Below the pieces are notes generated by a model. It saw only the letters and a program-made list of their open reading frames with translations, had not been told where the DNA came from and did not search any database. Shown here in pieces: positions 9,475 to 18,763 of a stretch of DNA of 64,000 nt. Source of the DNA: Palsa-504 sp963808315 (GTDB lineage: Bacteria; Actinomycetota; Actinomycetes; Streptosporangiales; Streptosporangiaceae); the NCBI GenBank assembly GCA_963808315.1, contig CAWEFK010000005.1, forward strand, positions 1 through 64,000, written 5' to 3'. Within the stretch, counting starts at the first letter, position 1, and the number at the start of each line of letters is the position of its first letter. The position numbers and the translations under genes are program-made.

Positions 9475-9503
9475 TTGACGGATTTAGTTATAGTCCATAT
9501 AAT
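9475..9503 (+). promoter_or_regulatory. Near-perfect housekeeping promoter for the SDR-MarR operon
   Basis: TTGACG (9475-9480), 17 bases, TATAAT (9498-9503). The ATG of the SDR gene at 9511 lies 7 bases after the -10, so the transcript probably begins at the start codon (leaderless). Confidence 0.7.
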
Positions 9504-9524
9504 AATTGTTATGTCTATAACTAA
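9484..9524 (+). promoter_or_regulatory. Inverted-repeat operator, probable MarR binding site
   Basis: A perfect 10-base inverted repeat: TTAGTTATAG (9484-9493) and CTATAACTAA (9515-9524), separated by 21 bases. It spans the promoter spacer, the -10 box and the first codons of the SDR gene, so a bound repressor would block transcription. AT-rich palindromes of this kind are typical of MarR operators, and a MarR gene is the second gene of the operon. Confidence 0.65.
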
Positions 9525-10244
9525 CTCTGGTCTTCGCGCCGACCCGGCGCCGGCCCGGGCGGGCACGTGCTCCTGATCGGCGCGTCTCGGGGGCTGGGCC
9601 TCGCGCTGGCCCGGGAGTGGGCGCAGGGCGGGCGGCAGGTCGTGGCCACCGTGCGCGGCCCGGGCCGGACCCCCCTGCACGACCTCGCCGATACTTGCGC
9701 TGGACACATCGAGATCGAGACCGTCGATATCACCGAGCCCGCCCAGGTCGAGGCGCTGCGCGATCGTCTTGCGGAGCGGACGTTCGGCCTGCTGTTTGTG
9801 AACGCGGGCGTGACGAATCAGCCTGAGGGTACCGTGGCGCAGACCTCGACCGATGAGTTCACCCGGGTCATGGTCACCAACGCGCTCAGCCCGCTGCGCG
9901 TCATCGAGGCCCTCCAGGACCTGGTCGAACCCGCGGGCACGATCGGGGTAATGTCCTCGGGGCAGGGCAGCGTGGCCAACAACGAGCGCGGCGGCCACGA
10001 GGTGTACCGCGGCAGCAAGGCCGCGCTCAACACGTTCATGCGCAGCTACGCGGCGCGGCACAGCGGCGAGCCCCGGACCCTGGTCCTCATGGCGCCCGGC
10101 TGGGTGCGCACCGGACTCGGCGGCCCGGGCGCCCGGCTCAGCATCGACGAGAGCATCCCGAACGTCGTCAAGACGCTCGACGCCGTCGCGGGCAGCCCCG
10201 GTCTGCACTACGTCGACTACCTCGGCCGAACGGTTCCGTGGTGA
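9511..10244 (+). CDS. Short-chain dehydrogenase/reductase (one frameshift near the start)
   Basis: From 9567 the reading is a clean SDR: the nucleotide-binding loop is in VLLIGASRGLGLALARE, VNAG is present, and the catalytic triad is represented by the Ser of VMSSGQGS and the YRGSK motif. Upstream, the ATG at 9511 gives MSITNSGLRADPAPARAG and joins naturally to HVLLIGASRG if one base is restored near 9565. That start also fits the promoter spacing. The stop overlaps the MarR start (GTGA). Small MarR-controlled SDRs often reduce reactive carbonyls or quinones; the substrate here is unknown. Confidence 0.8.
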
Positions 10245-10675
10245 ACGCGGCCCAGCAAGCCTGGGCCCTCATGCAGCGATTCGCCGAGGCGCACAACCGC
10301 CATGGCGAGCTCGCCGCGGTGCTCGGGTTCCGCCTCGGCGGCGGCCGGGGAAAGATCCTCTTCCAGCTCCGCGACGGGCCGCTGACCCTGGGCGAACTCG
10401 CCGAGGCCAACCGGGTCGACGCCCCCTACGCCACCCTGATCGTGGACAAGCTGGAGGCTCACGGCCTGGTCGAACGCCGCCCGCACCCCGATGACAGGCG
10501 GCGCAAGCTGGTCGCGCTCACGGCCGCCGGGCAGCAGGCCATCGCGACCGCCGACGCCATCCTGCGGCGCCCGCCCCGGGCGTTCGGCAGTCTGACCGCG
10601 GACGACCTTAGCCAGCTCACCGGGCTCCTCACCCGTCTCCTTGAGGCCGACGCGGCTGGCGGTGGCCACTTCTAG
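10241..10675 (+). CDS. MarR-family transcriptional regulator
   Basis: About 144 residues. It has a winged helix with LTLGELAEANRVDAPYATLI, recognition helix and wing (VERRPHPDDRRRKLVALT) and dimerising helices at both ends. GTG at 10241 overlaps the SDR stop; GTG at 10238 is also in frame. Translational coupling and the inverted repeat over the operon promoter point to autoregulation with ligand-released repression. Confidence 0.88.
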   Translation: MNAAQQAWALMQRFAEAHNRHGELAAVLGFRLGGGRGKILFQLRDGPLTLGELAEANRVDAPYATLIVDKLEAHGLVERRPHPDDRRRKLVALTAAGQQAIATADAILRRPPRAFGSLTADDLSQLTGLLTRLLEADAAGGGHF

Positions 10676-10720
10676 GGACTGGGTCCGGCGGCTGCTGGGG
10701 CTGGCCCCGGCGGCTGTGCG

Positions 10721-11623
10721 CTAATCGAGGAAGTCGCGCAGGGCGGCCAGGACCAGGTCCGGTGCTTCCTCGGGCAGGAAGTGACCGGTGGGCAGCGACT
10801 GACCGCGGACATCGGTGGCGTACTGGCGCCAGACGGCGGGCGGGTCGTAGCCGCGGCCGACGAACCCCTGGGTCCCCCACAGCACCAGGACCGGACAGCC
10901 CAGCCGCTGCCCGGCGGCGAAGCTCTCCTCGTCGTGCTCCAGGTCGATCCCCGCCGCCGACCGGTAATCGGCGCACGAACCCGCGATCGTTCGGCGGTCA
11001 GAAAAACAGCGGACGTAATCGGCCATCACCTCCGGGTCGATGCTGGCGCCCTCCCCCAGCAGCGGGCCGGTCAGGGACCGGACCCAGTACCCCGGGTCGG
11101 CGGCGATCATGTGCTCGGGCACGCCGTTGGCGGCGATGAGGAAGAACCAGTGGTAGTAGGCCGCCGCCATCGCCCGCGTCACGTTACCCAGCACATGGCG
11201 GGTCGGCACGATGTCCAGCACCGCCAGCCGGGTGACGGCATCCGGGTGATCCAGCACCAGACGGTGCGCGACCCGCGCACCACGATCGTGCGCGACCAGC
11301 TGGAACGACCGGAAACCGAGCTGGCGCATCAGCCCGACCTGGTCACTGGCCATGGACCGCTTGGAGTACACCAGGCCGCCGGCGTCCGGCGCCGGCTTGT
11401 CCGAGTCGCCGTAGCCGCGCAGGTCGGCCAGGACCACCGTGTGGTCCCGGGCCAGCAGCGGAGCCACCTCGCGCCACATCAGGTGGTTCTCGGGATAGCC
11501 ATGCAGCAGCAGCAGCGGCGGGCCGGACCCGGCCACGGCACAGTTGACGCTCACCCCGGCCACAGCCACACGCCGGTACTCAAAACCAGCCACCCGAAGC
11601 CCGGCGGCACCCGGTATGGTCAT
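10721..11623 (-). CDS. Alpha/beta hydrolase, haloacetate dehalogenase/epoxide hydrolase type
   Basis: An intact 300-residue protein. The HGYPENHLMWR oxyanion region, the nucleophile Asp in VAHDRGARVAHR (about residue 115) and the His in PTGHFLPEEAP are all present. DRGARVAHR closely matches the fluoroacetate dehalogenase nucleophile loop, where the Asp is followed by Arg; epoxide hydrolases usually carry DWG there. The cap region contains the conserved Trp/Tyr cluster (YYHWFF). It is divergent from the peroxiredoxin gene. Confidence 0.82.
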   Translation of the reverse strand: MTIPGAAGLRVAGFEYRRVAVAGVSVNCAVAGSGPPLLLLHGYPENHLMWREVAPLLARDHTVVLADLRGYGDSDKPAPDAGGLVYSKRSMASDQVGLMRQLGFRSFQLVAHDRGARVAHRLVLDHPDAVTRLAVLDIVPTRHVLGNVTRAMAAAYYHWFFLIAANGVPEHMIAADPGYWVRSLTGPLLGEGASIDPEVMADYVRCFSDRRTIAGSCADYRSAAGIDLEHDEESFAAGQRLGCPVLVLWGTQGFVGRGYDPPAVWRQYATDVRGQSLPTGHFLPEEAPDLVLAALRDFLD

Positions 11624-11750
11624 CGTCTTTCGCTCCCAGCCCTGGCTCTTCGTTTACCCTCGTCTGCATTACCTACTGATCATGTCGTAAATTACGCGGA
11701 GGAACGTAGCCGTGCTGAGCGCGGTCTGCGGTTACCAAGGGAGGAAGATC

Positions 11751-12407
11751 ATGCCACTGACCATCGGCGATACCGCTCCGGACTTCGAGGCGGAGACGAG
11801 CGAAGGACCGATCCACTTCTACGACTGGCTGGAGGATTCCTGGGCCGTCCTGTTCTCGCACCCGAAGGACTTCACCCCGATCTGCACCACCGAGCTCGGC
11901 TACATGGCCAAGATCAAGCCGGAGTTCGACCTGCGCGGCGTGAAGATCATCGGCCTGTCGGTGGACTCCACCGGCGATCACGAGCGGTGGGCCGCCGACA
12001 TCGCGGAAACCCAGGGCACGGCGCCTAACTACCCGCTCATCGCCGACCACGACTTCCACGTGGCCAAGCTGTACGGGATGCTCGCGGCCGACGTCTCGGG
12101 CGAGGCCACGTCGCGCACGCCCGCGGACAACCAGACGGTGCGGAACGTGTTCGTGATCGGCCCGGACAAGAAGATCAAGCTGGTCCTGGTGTACCCGATG
12201 ACGACCGGGCGCAACTTCGACGAGGTGCTGCGGGTGGTCGACTCGCTGCAGCTCACGGCCAAGCACAAGGTGGCCACCCCGGCCAACTGGAAGCAGGGCG
12301 AGAACGTGATCATCGCCGGCTCGGTCTCCAACGACCAGGCCAAGGAGCTCTTCGGTGACTGGGAGGAGCCCAAGCCGTACATCCGGATCGTGCCTCAGCC
12401 CAGCTGA
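11751..12407 (+). CDS. 1-Cys peroxiredoxin (Prx6 type)
   Basis: A 218-residue peroxiredoxin. The peroxidatic Cys is in HPKDFTPICTTELG (about residue 46) with the catalytic Thr just before it; the Arg partner lies in the following domain. The long C-terminal dimerisation extension (NWKQGENVIIAGSVSND) marks the Prx6/1-Cys class, and no resolving Cys motif is visible. GGGAGG precedes the ATG at 11751 by 6 bases. It detoxifies hydrogen and alkyl peroxides in the cytoplasm. It is probably monocistronic. Confidence 0.92.
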   Translation: MPLTIGDTAPDFEAETSEGPIHFYDWLEDSWAVLFSHPKDFTPICTTELGYMAKIKPEFDLRGVKIIGLSVDSTGDHERWAADIAETQGTAPNYPLIADHDFHVAKLYGMLAADVSGEATSRTPADNQTVRNVFVIGPDKKIKLVLVYPMTTGRNFDEVLRVVDSLQLTAKHKVATPANWKQGENVIIAGSVSNDQAKELFGDWEEPKPYIRIVPQPS

Positions 12408-12523
12408 GCGTTACTGCCGACGGCCTACGCCGCCGACGAGGAAGGCATGACCGCCTTCGGGTCGGCGGCGGACCGTGGCGGGATTACGTGACTCCCTCGC
12501 GGGTGAACTCCGCGTGAAGGGAA

Positions 12524-12649
12524 GCGTTTCAAAGTAACGCGCGTTTCTGGTGTTTCGCCGTAGGCCTGAACGAGCTGCAATCGGGCCTCCGGCCGCGTTG
12601 CATGTTCTGCTGCCGCGACACGCCGCAAACGCAGGCTATTTCGAAACGC
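12524..12649. repeat. Widely spaced inverted repeat upstream of the flavoprotein gene
   Basis: GCGTTTC (12524-12530) in GAAGCGTTTCAAAG and GAAACGC (12643-12649) in ATTTCGAAACGCTC face each other. The second arm is 16 bases before the ATG at 12665. They could be two operator half-sites. The arms are short, so this is weak. Confidence 0.25.
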
Positions 12650-12664
12650 TCACAAAGGATTAGC

Positions 12665-14203
12665 ATGCACCTCGACAGAGAGCCCGCGGCCGGGCGGCGG
12701 CCCCAGCTGGTACGCACCGGGGCGGCGGGGCACGATTGCGATGCCGTGGTTGTCGGCGGTGGCCCCGCGGGGGCGGCGGCGGCCGCGCGGCTGGCGGCGC
12801 AAGGGTTCCGGACAATACTGGTGGACCGGGCCAGCTTCCCGCGTGACAAGGTCTGCGGCGACTTCGTAGGACCGGCGGCGCTCGCCGAACTGGCCGACCT
12901 CGGCGTGGCCCAAACCGAGGCGTTCCGCGCGACCAGCAAGATGGCCGACCTGGTGTTGCACGTCGACGGAAACCAGCTCCCCGCGATGGGTATCCCTCAG
13001 GTAGAGGGGCTTCCGGACTACGGCCGTGTCATTCCCCGGCTGCAGTTGGACGCCTGGATCCTGGACGCGGCCCGGCAGGCCGGGGCCACCGTCCTGGAAG
13101 GGCGGAAGGTGACCGCCGTCCAGCAGGCACCGGACGCGATCACGGTCCAGGGTGACAGCGAGGCAGGCCCGTGGCAGCTGCGCACCCGGCTGGTGCTGGG
13201 CGCCGACGGCAGCAACTCGATCGTCGCGCGGGCGCTGCGCGGCGGCGGGCCGCCCCGTCCGGACCGGATCGTGGCCGTGCGCGCCTACTTCGACGACGTC
13301 GCCGGCCCGGACGGCCAGGGCGACGTCTGCTTCACCAGCGACAGCTTCCCCGGCTACTACTGGCTCTTCCCGGCCGGTGACGGATCGGCCAACCTGGGCG
13401 TCGGCATGCTCACCTCCACCTACCCGCAGTCCAGCCGTAATCTGCGCGAGCTGCTGCTGCGGCTGATCGCCGAGGACCCCTCGCTGCAGGACCGGCTCCG
13501 GGGCGCCCGGATGCGCGGCAAGATCCTCGGGCACCCGCTGACGACCTACAACCCGCGGCTGCCGCTGGTCGGCGACCGCGTGATGCTGCTCGGCGACGCG
13601 GCCGGGCTGATCAATCCGCTCAACGGCGAGGGCATCCAGTACGCGCTGCACAGTGCCCGGTGGGCCGCCGCCGTCGCGGCCGACGGCCTGGCGGCAAACC
13701 GGCTGGACGCGGCCGGGCTGGCCGCCTACCAGCGGCGCGTACAGCAAAGCCTGCGGACGGACATGGCGCTGTCCCGGCTCATCGTCCAGCTCTTCCGCAA
13801 CCGCAGCCTGAACCATGTCTGGCTGCGCGCCCTGCGGACCATCGCCTCCCGGGCGGGCACCGACCCGGACTACGCCCACCGGGTCGGCTGCGTCCTCACC
13901 GGCCTGACCCCGGCCGTCAGCTCGCTTGGTACCGGCGCGGCCGCCAGGATCTTCGGGCAGGCCCTGGTCGCCGCGCCGGACGGGGCATCATGGCACCGCC
14001 TCGGCCGCCGCGGGCAGCCTGCGCGCCGCAGCCCGGACGGGACCACATATTCCATGTCTCGTGCGGAGTTCACGGACTGGGCCACGGGTACCGGGCGGGC
14101 GCTGGCCGAATTCAGTACACAGCTCACCCGGGCCGCGGTCACCAGAGGTTCGCGCGGTCAGGATCACGCCACGGTGGCCGGAGCTGGCATCACGGTGACC
14201 TAA
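12665..14203 (+). CDS. Geranylgeranyl reductase-family FAD oxidoreductase
   Basis: The FAD fingerprint is DAVVVGGGPAGAAAAARLAA near residue 22. The family signature RASFPRDKVCGD and the second FAD motif GDRVMLLGDAAGLINPLNGEGIQ (residues about 305-327) follow. About 510 residues is longer than typical members (about 400) because of a C-terminal tail with Ala/Arg stretches. Such enzymes saturate isoprenoid side chains, for example of menaquinone, or act as flavin hydroxylases in polyketide pathways. The ATG at 12665 follows AAAGGA and is preferred to the upstream Met at 12602. Confidence 0.82.
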   Translation: MHLDREPAAGRRPQLVRTGAAGHDCDAVVVGGGPAGAAAAARLAAQGFRTILVDRASFPRDKVCGDFVGPAALAELADLGVAQTEAFRATSKMADLVLHVDGNQLPAMGIPQVEGLPDYGRVIPRLQLDAWILDAARQAGATVLEGRKVTAVQQAPDAITVQGDSEAGPWQLRTRLVLGADGSNSIVARALRGGGPPRPDRIVAVRAYFDDVAGPDGQGDVCFTSDSFPGYYWLFPAGDGSANLGVGMLTSTYPQSSRNLRELLLRLIAEDPSLQDRLRGARMRGKILGHPLTTYNPRLPLVGDRVMLLGDAAGLINPLNGEGIQYALHSARWAAAVAADGLAANRLDAAGLAAYQRRVQQSLRTDMALSRLIVQLFRNRSLNHVWLRALRTIASRAGTDPDYAHRVGCVLTGLTPAVSSLGTGAAARIFGQALVAAPDGASWHRLGRRGQPARRSPDGTTYSMSRAEFTDWATGTGRALAEFSTQLTRAAVTRGSRGQDHATVAGAGITVT

Positions 14204-14381
14204 TAGGACCCGTCAGCCGGCGGGATCCGTATCAGTCACACCGGTCGATAGCTGTCGGATCGGTGCTCTACACGGCTGATGTGCGTGCAGACCGACGGTT
14301 TCTGGCGTGTCCAAAGCAGAGCCGACTACGCGATCTGCCGCGGTGCCTGGCCGTGGCCGGGATCTTTGGCATCCTTGGATC

Positions 14382-14690
14382 ATGAGCACCTTCGTGATGA
14401 GGCTCAAAGCCCCCCGGCCTACGTTCGCGCTCGACATGAGCGACGAGGAGCGCGGGATAATGGCTCGCCACGCCGCGTACTGGCAGCCCTGGATCGAGTC
14501 AGGCCGGATGGTGATCTTCGGTCCCGTACTCGACGCGAGCGGCTCTTGGGGCCTCGGTGTCGTTGAGGCTGACGATGAGGGTGACCTGCGGGCGTTCGCC
14601 GCAGCCGATCCGGCCGTGACCTCGGGCACGGGCACAATGGAAGTGGGGAAAATGCTCGGCGGCTTCATCCGGCCGCGGCCGGACCACTAG
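14382..14690 (+). CDS. YCII-domain small protein
   Basis: A 102-residue dimeric alpha-beta barrel protein of the YCII family: starts STFVMRLKAPRPTFALDMS, has the conserved ARHAAYWQPWIESGRMVIFGP and the Asp-containing AAADPAV near the C-terminus, where YCII family members carry conserved His/Asp residues. The function is unknown; some relatives act in muconolactone-type chemistry or as sigma-factor-linked proteins. No clear ribosome site precedes the ATG. Confidence 0.75.
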   Translation: MSTFVMRLKAPRPTFALDMSDEERGIMARHAAYWQPWIESGRMVIFGPVLDASGSWGLGVVEADDEGDLRAFAAADPAVTSGTGTMEVGKMLGGFIRPRPDH

Positions 14691-15070
14691 CAGCACGGCC
14701 GCGGCTGGCCCGAGCGAAACTGGGTCCTTCGCGTGCAGTGATCGCCGAACGATGCGGGGCGGACGAGGCCGATCTGTCTCAGCAGACGGCACCTCAGCGG
14801 TCCCGGACCCTACGCCCGAACTACCCCAAAACGGGGAAGCCGGGCCGGGAGCACTATTCACATCCTCCCTGCCCGATATTCATTCGTACTCGGGTGGGCG
14901 TTAAGGATGTCCTGCCGTGCGGGTGGGCTGTTGCGGCGTGGCATCGCGCAGCCGTCTTCGTTGCGGATGCCGTCCGTGTCGGCGGTTGGGCGGCTGGGCC
15001 GGGCGGCCCGCGTCCTGGGAGCGGTAACCTGTCGCGCGGCTGTGGGGCCGCGTGGCAGAGTGCTGGCGTG
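14691..15070. other. Intergenic stretch without a recognisable gene
   Basis: About 380 bases between the YCII gene and the S9 peptidase. Readings across it on both strands are Arg/Pro/Ala-rich and look like chance high-GC frames. I see no RNA gene or clear promoter. Confidence 0.5.
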
Positions 15071-17205
15071 GTGATCGACGACTTCCTCCGGCAGTTGGCC
15101 AGCACGAGGCGCTTCACGCTCGGCGTTCCGCGCGCGGTGACGGTCTCGCGGGATGGCGGGCGGGTGCTGTTCCTCCGCACCCGGGGCGGTGAAGACCCGG
15201 TCACCTGCCTGTGGGGGCTGGACCTGGCCGACGGCGCGGGGAGGACGCGAGCGGCTTCTGGCCGATCCGGCGGCGCCGTGGAACTGCGGTCCTGGCGATG
15301 TGCCCGAGGCCGAGCGCGTCCGGCGGGAGCGGGCCCGCGAGACCGCGGCCGGGATCGTGGCCTACTCGGCCGACGCGGACTGCCGGACGGTCGTGTTCGC
15401 GCTGGACGGGCGGCTGTGGGTGCTGCGCGTCGGCGACGACCCGCGCGCGCCGGCCGGTGTCCCGGAACCGGTGCCTGCCGCGGGCGCGGTGACGGACCCG
15501 CGGATCGACCCGACGGGGCAGCGCGTGGCCTACGTCGCGGACGGCGCGCTGCACGTGACCGAGCTGGCCGACGGGACGGGCCGCCTGCTGGCCGCCCCGG
15601 AGCACGACGACGTTTCCTACGGCCTCGCGGAGCATGTCGCGGCCGAGTCCATGCTCCGGTTCCGCGGTTACTGGTGGGCTCCCGACGGCCAGCGGCTGCT
15701 GGCCGCGCGGGTCGACAATTCTCCCGTCCAGCGCTGGTGGATCGCCGACCCCGCTGATCCGGAGCGGCCGCCGCGCGCGGTCAGGTACCCGGCGGCCGGG
15801 ACCGCCAACGCGGACGTCACCCTGCACGTGCTGCGGCTTGACGGGAGCAGGACCGAGGTCACCTGGGACCGCGGCGCATACGAGTACGTGACGGCCGCCG
15901 GGTGGGACTCCCAGGGGCCGCTGCTCAGCGTGCAGAGCCGGGACCAGCGGACCGTCATGGTGCTGGCGGCCGACGCCGTCACGGGACAGACAACGCTCCT
16001 GCACACTGAGCGCGACGACGCCTGGGTCGAGCTAGCGCCCGGCACCCCGGCGCGGACCAGCGCCGGGGACCTGGTCACCGTGTCCGACCGGGACGGCTCC
16101 CGGCGTCTGCGTGGTCGGCGGCGCCGCCGTCACGCCGGACGGACTGCACGTCGACTCGGTCAGCGGAACCGACGGCGAGGCCGTCTACTTCACCGCCACC
16201 GATGAACGCGACCCCACCGAGCGGCACCTGTGGCGGTACGAACCGGGGCAGGGCCTGTCGCGGTGCAGCGCGGACCCTGGCGTGCACGACGGCGCGGCGG
16301 CGGGCGGCACGGTCGTCGTGCTCTCGCACACCGAAGCGGGCGGCGGCGCCGCCGTCGCCTGGCGCGACGGGACCCGTACGGCCATCGCCAGCCTCGAAGC
16401 CGAACCCGTGCTCAAGCCGCGGATCACGTGGCTGACTCTGGGCGCAAGCAAGCTGCGCGCTGCCCTGCTGCTGCCGTCGTGGTACCGGCCGGGAACGCGG
16501 CTCCCGGTGCTGCTGAGCCCGTACGGCGGCCCGGCCATGCAGCGGGTGGTCCGCGTGCGCGACGCAGCGTTCTGCGAGGACCAGTGGTTCGCCGAGCAAG
16601 GCTTCGCCGTCCTGGTCACGGACGGGCGCGGCACGCCCGGCCGCGGGCCGCAATGGTCGAAGACCGTGTTCGGCGATACCCTCTCCGCGCCGCTGGAGGA
16701 TCAGGTGGACGCGCTCGACGCGGTCTGTGCCCAGTTCCCCGACCTGGACCGGGGGCGGGTCGGGATCCGCGGCTGGTCCTACGGCGGGGCGCTCGCGGCC
16801 ATCGCCGTGATCCGCCGCCCCGACGTGTTCCACGCGGCCGTTTCCGGGGCCGCGCCGCACGATCAGCGGCTCTACGACACGCACTGGCGGGAGCGGTTCC
16901 TCGGCCTGCCGCAGCAGAACCCGGAAGGATACGACCGGTCCTCCACCATAACCGAGGCCGCCAGCCTGACCAGGCCGCTGCTGCTGATTCACGGGATGGC
17001 CGACGACAACGTGGTGGTGGCGCACACCCTCCGGATGTCGGCGGCGCTGCTCGCGGCCGGCCGCCCCCACCAGGTCCTGCCGCTGTCCGGCACGACCCAC
17101 CACACTCCAGCCGACGCGGACACCTTCAGCCAGCTGCTGCGGCACGAGCTCGCGTTCCTCACCGAGTCGCTCGGCGTCGCCCGGCCTGACGCAGGCTTAC
17201 GGTGA
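15071..17205 (+). CDS. S9B-type prolyl oligopeptidase (DPP IV-like), two frameshifts
   Basis: After restoring frame near 15240 and near 16105 this is about 710 residues. It has an N-terminal DPP IV-like propeller (SRDGGRVLFLRTR, FRGYWWAPDGQRLLAARVD) and a C-terminal alpha/beta hydrolase. The nucleophile Ser is in IRGWSYGGALAA, the acid in HGMADDNVV and the His in SGTTHHTP. The pair AEHVAAESM before 'RFRGYWWAPDG' matches the Glu-Glu region that binds peptide N-termini in S9B enzymes. GTG at 15071 is the start, with GTG 15068 also possible. No signal peptide, so probably cytoplasmic. Confidence 0.82.
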
Positions 17206-17475
17206 CAACACGCCCTCATAGGGCAACTCAGTCGGGACGACGGAGATCATGGAAATACTGACTCGGCCCCGCACCGAACCCGATCGGTGCTGCTGGGCAA
17301 TGCCGTGGCTGGACCGGGCGGTGCTTACTGCGACCCACGATCGTTACGCTCCGCGACCCGCGGCCCAGGGCATGAGCGACCCTGCCCGCCGGGTATTACG
17401 TCTTGCTTTGCGTATGCCCGGCGGCGCACAGAGCCGGACCGCACGCGGCCTGAGCGGTCAGCGTTGACGGCATGG
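17206..17475. other. Spacer between two convergent genes, no gene seen
   Basis: A 72-codon plus-strand reading (17249-17467) has no family features and poor codon pattern. It lies between the convergent ends of the S9 peptidase and the second lipoprotein. Confidence 0.4.
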
Positions 17476-17982
17476 TCACAGGATCGTGATCTTGAGCGTG
17501 GCTTCGGCGATCCACTGCGGGCACAGGCTACCCCGGGCGCAGCTGGGTCGCACCGTGGCCATCAGCTCGGCGGTGCCGGGACGTTGCGCGGTGTAGTAGA
17601 AGGCGCCGGAGGTACAGCGCACGGTCAGCATGCCGCCGTCAATCCGGGCGGGGGTGCCCGGGCACGAGCTAGGCACGCCGGGGCCGCTGGCCTTGACCGA
17701 GGAGTCCACGGTCACGACGAAGTGCTGGCCGGGCGATATCCGCAGCGTGCCGGGCTGGAAGCCGCGACCGAGCCGGACCGCGAAGATGACCGGCGCACCG
17801 GAGACCGGTGCCGGGGAGCTGCTCCGGCCAGGCGACGACGGCTCGGCGAGCGTGGCCGTGGATGACGGTTTGCTCGCGCCCGCTCCCGCGGCCGCGCTGG
17901 GCTGGGCGCTGCCGCAGCCGCACAGCGCCCCGGTGAGTGCGAGTCCAGCCAGCGCCGCAATGACGGGAATTCGCCTTAGCAT
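17476..17982 (-). CDS. Secreted lipoprotein of unknown function (copy 2 of 2, inverted)
   Basis: A 168-residue paralogue of the protein at 1566-2075 with the same signal peptide (LALTGALCGCGS), Ser/Pro linker and four-Cys domain. The last two thirds are almost identical at protein level and by eye about nine in ten at DNA level, while the linker has diverged. The 5' leader and ECF-type promoter are duplicated as well. The two copies form a large inverted repeat about 15.4 kb apart. Confidence 0.8.
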   Translation of the reverse strand: MLRRIPVIAALAGLALTGALCGCGSAQPSAAAGAGASKPSSTATLAEPSSPGRSSSPAPVSGAPVIFAVRLGRGFQPGTLRISPGQHFVVTVDSSVKASGPGVPSSCPGTPARIDGGMLTVRCTSGAFYYTAQRPGTAELMATVRPSCARGSLCPQWIAEATLKITIL

Positions 17983-18019
17983 GATTGCTCCTCACCTAAC
18001 GGGAAACTGATGCGCTTTG

Positions 18020-18046
18020 GACGCGGCATCCCCCTTGCATGGTTCC
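18020..18046 (-). promoter_or_regulatory. ECF sigma-type promoter of the second lipoprotein gene
   Basis: On the minus strand GGAACC (18046-18041), a 17-base spacer, CGTC (18023-18020), 37 bases before the start at 17982. It matches the promoter at 1505-1530 apart from one spacer base in a G-run. Confidence 0.6.
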
Positions 18047-18175
18047 CTTCGGTTGCCGCCCGGTCGCAGACAGTCCTCTACGGCAGGCAGAGTCCCGTCA
18101 GCTTGCCCGAGCCGACGCGAAGGCGGGCGGAGTGACGGGCCTGCTATAGATCGTTCAGCGGTATAGAACGCAGGT

Positions 18176-18580
18176 ATGGCTATTCGTGCGATGCAGGAAG
18201 CGACCTTCCTGATTCTCACCGCGCTGGCCGACGGCAGCCAGCACGGCTACGGGATCATCACGGACGTCCAGGAGATCTCCGGCGGCCAGATCCGGCTGCG
18301 CCCGGGGACCTTGTACACCGCCCTAGACCGGCTCCGAGCGGACGAACTGATCGGGGTGGCCCGGGAAGAGGTCGTGGACGGGCGGCCGCGCCGGTACTAC
18401 CGGCTCACGCCCGAGGGCACCGCGCGGCTGGCCGCCGAGGCCGCCCGGTTGCAGGCTCACGCCGCCGCCGCGCTGACCCGGCTGAACCTGGCCAGGGGAT
18501 GGCAATATGACCGATGGGGCACGCGGATGGGTCACGACCGTGCGGGGATTCCGCCAGGACTTCGCCGACGGGCTCCGTGA
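18176..18580 (+). CDS. PadR-family transcriptional regulator, probably frameshifted at the 3' end
   Basis: The N-terminal winged helix (ATFLILTALADGSQHGYGI, RLRPGTLYTALDRL, RRYYRLTPEGTARLA) is a clear PadR domain. After LNLARGW the reading becomes unlike the family. A one-base shift there would end the gene at the ATGA at 18507-18510, the same arrangement as the intact PadR pair at 21947. TATAGA (18162-18167) lies 8 bases before the ATG, suggesting a leaderless mRNA. Confidence 0.8.
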   Translation: MAIRAMQEATFLILTALADGSQHGYGIITDVQEISGGQIRLRPGTLYTALDRLRADELIGVAREEVVDGRPRRYYRLTPEGTARLAAEAARLQAHAAAALTRLNLARGWQYDRWGTRMGHDRAGIPPGLRRRAP

Positions 18581-18763
18581 CCGGCCGGCTAGCTGCCCGG
18601 CACGCTGAACGCGTCCAGGACGGCCGGACCCGCGGTCATCATCTCGCGGGTCATCGGCGTGATCTTGCTGACCGGCATCGCGCTGACCTGCGCCGAGCTC
18701 GGCGCGAACCATTCGCGGCAGGGACCGTCGCCGACCTCACCGAGAGCTACGGAACCTGCGCAT
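18507..18763 (+). pseudogene. Remnant of a PadR-linked membrane protein
   Basis: An ATG overlapping the expected PadR stop opens MTDGARGWVTTVRGFRQDF and stops at 18608. A hydrophobic stretch in another frame follows (VIGVILLTGIALTCAELG, about 18650-18705). Together they look like the two ends of a small membrane protein with material lost between them. By analogy with the pair at 21947-23385 it would be the PadR target or partner. Confidence 0.35.

Noticed and set aside
12602..12664. A longer start for the geranylgeranyl-reductase-like gene
   Set aside because: The extra 21 residues (Cys, Thr, Gln, Lys-rich) are unlike family N-termini and the Met at 12665 has a better ribosome site.
17249..17467. 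A possible 72-residue gene between the S9 peptidase and the second lipoprotein
   Set aside because: No ribosome site beyond weak GGAG, no family resemblance, and random-looking composition.
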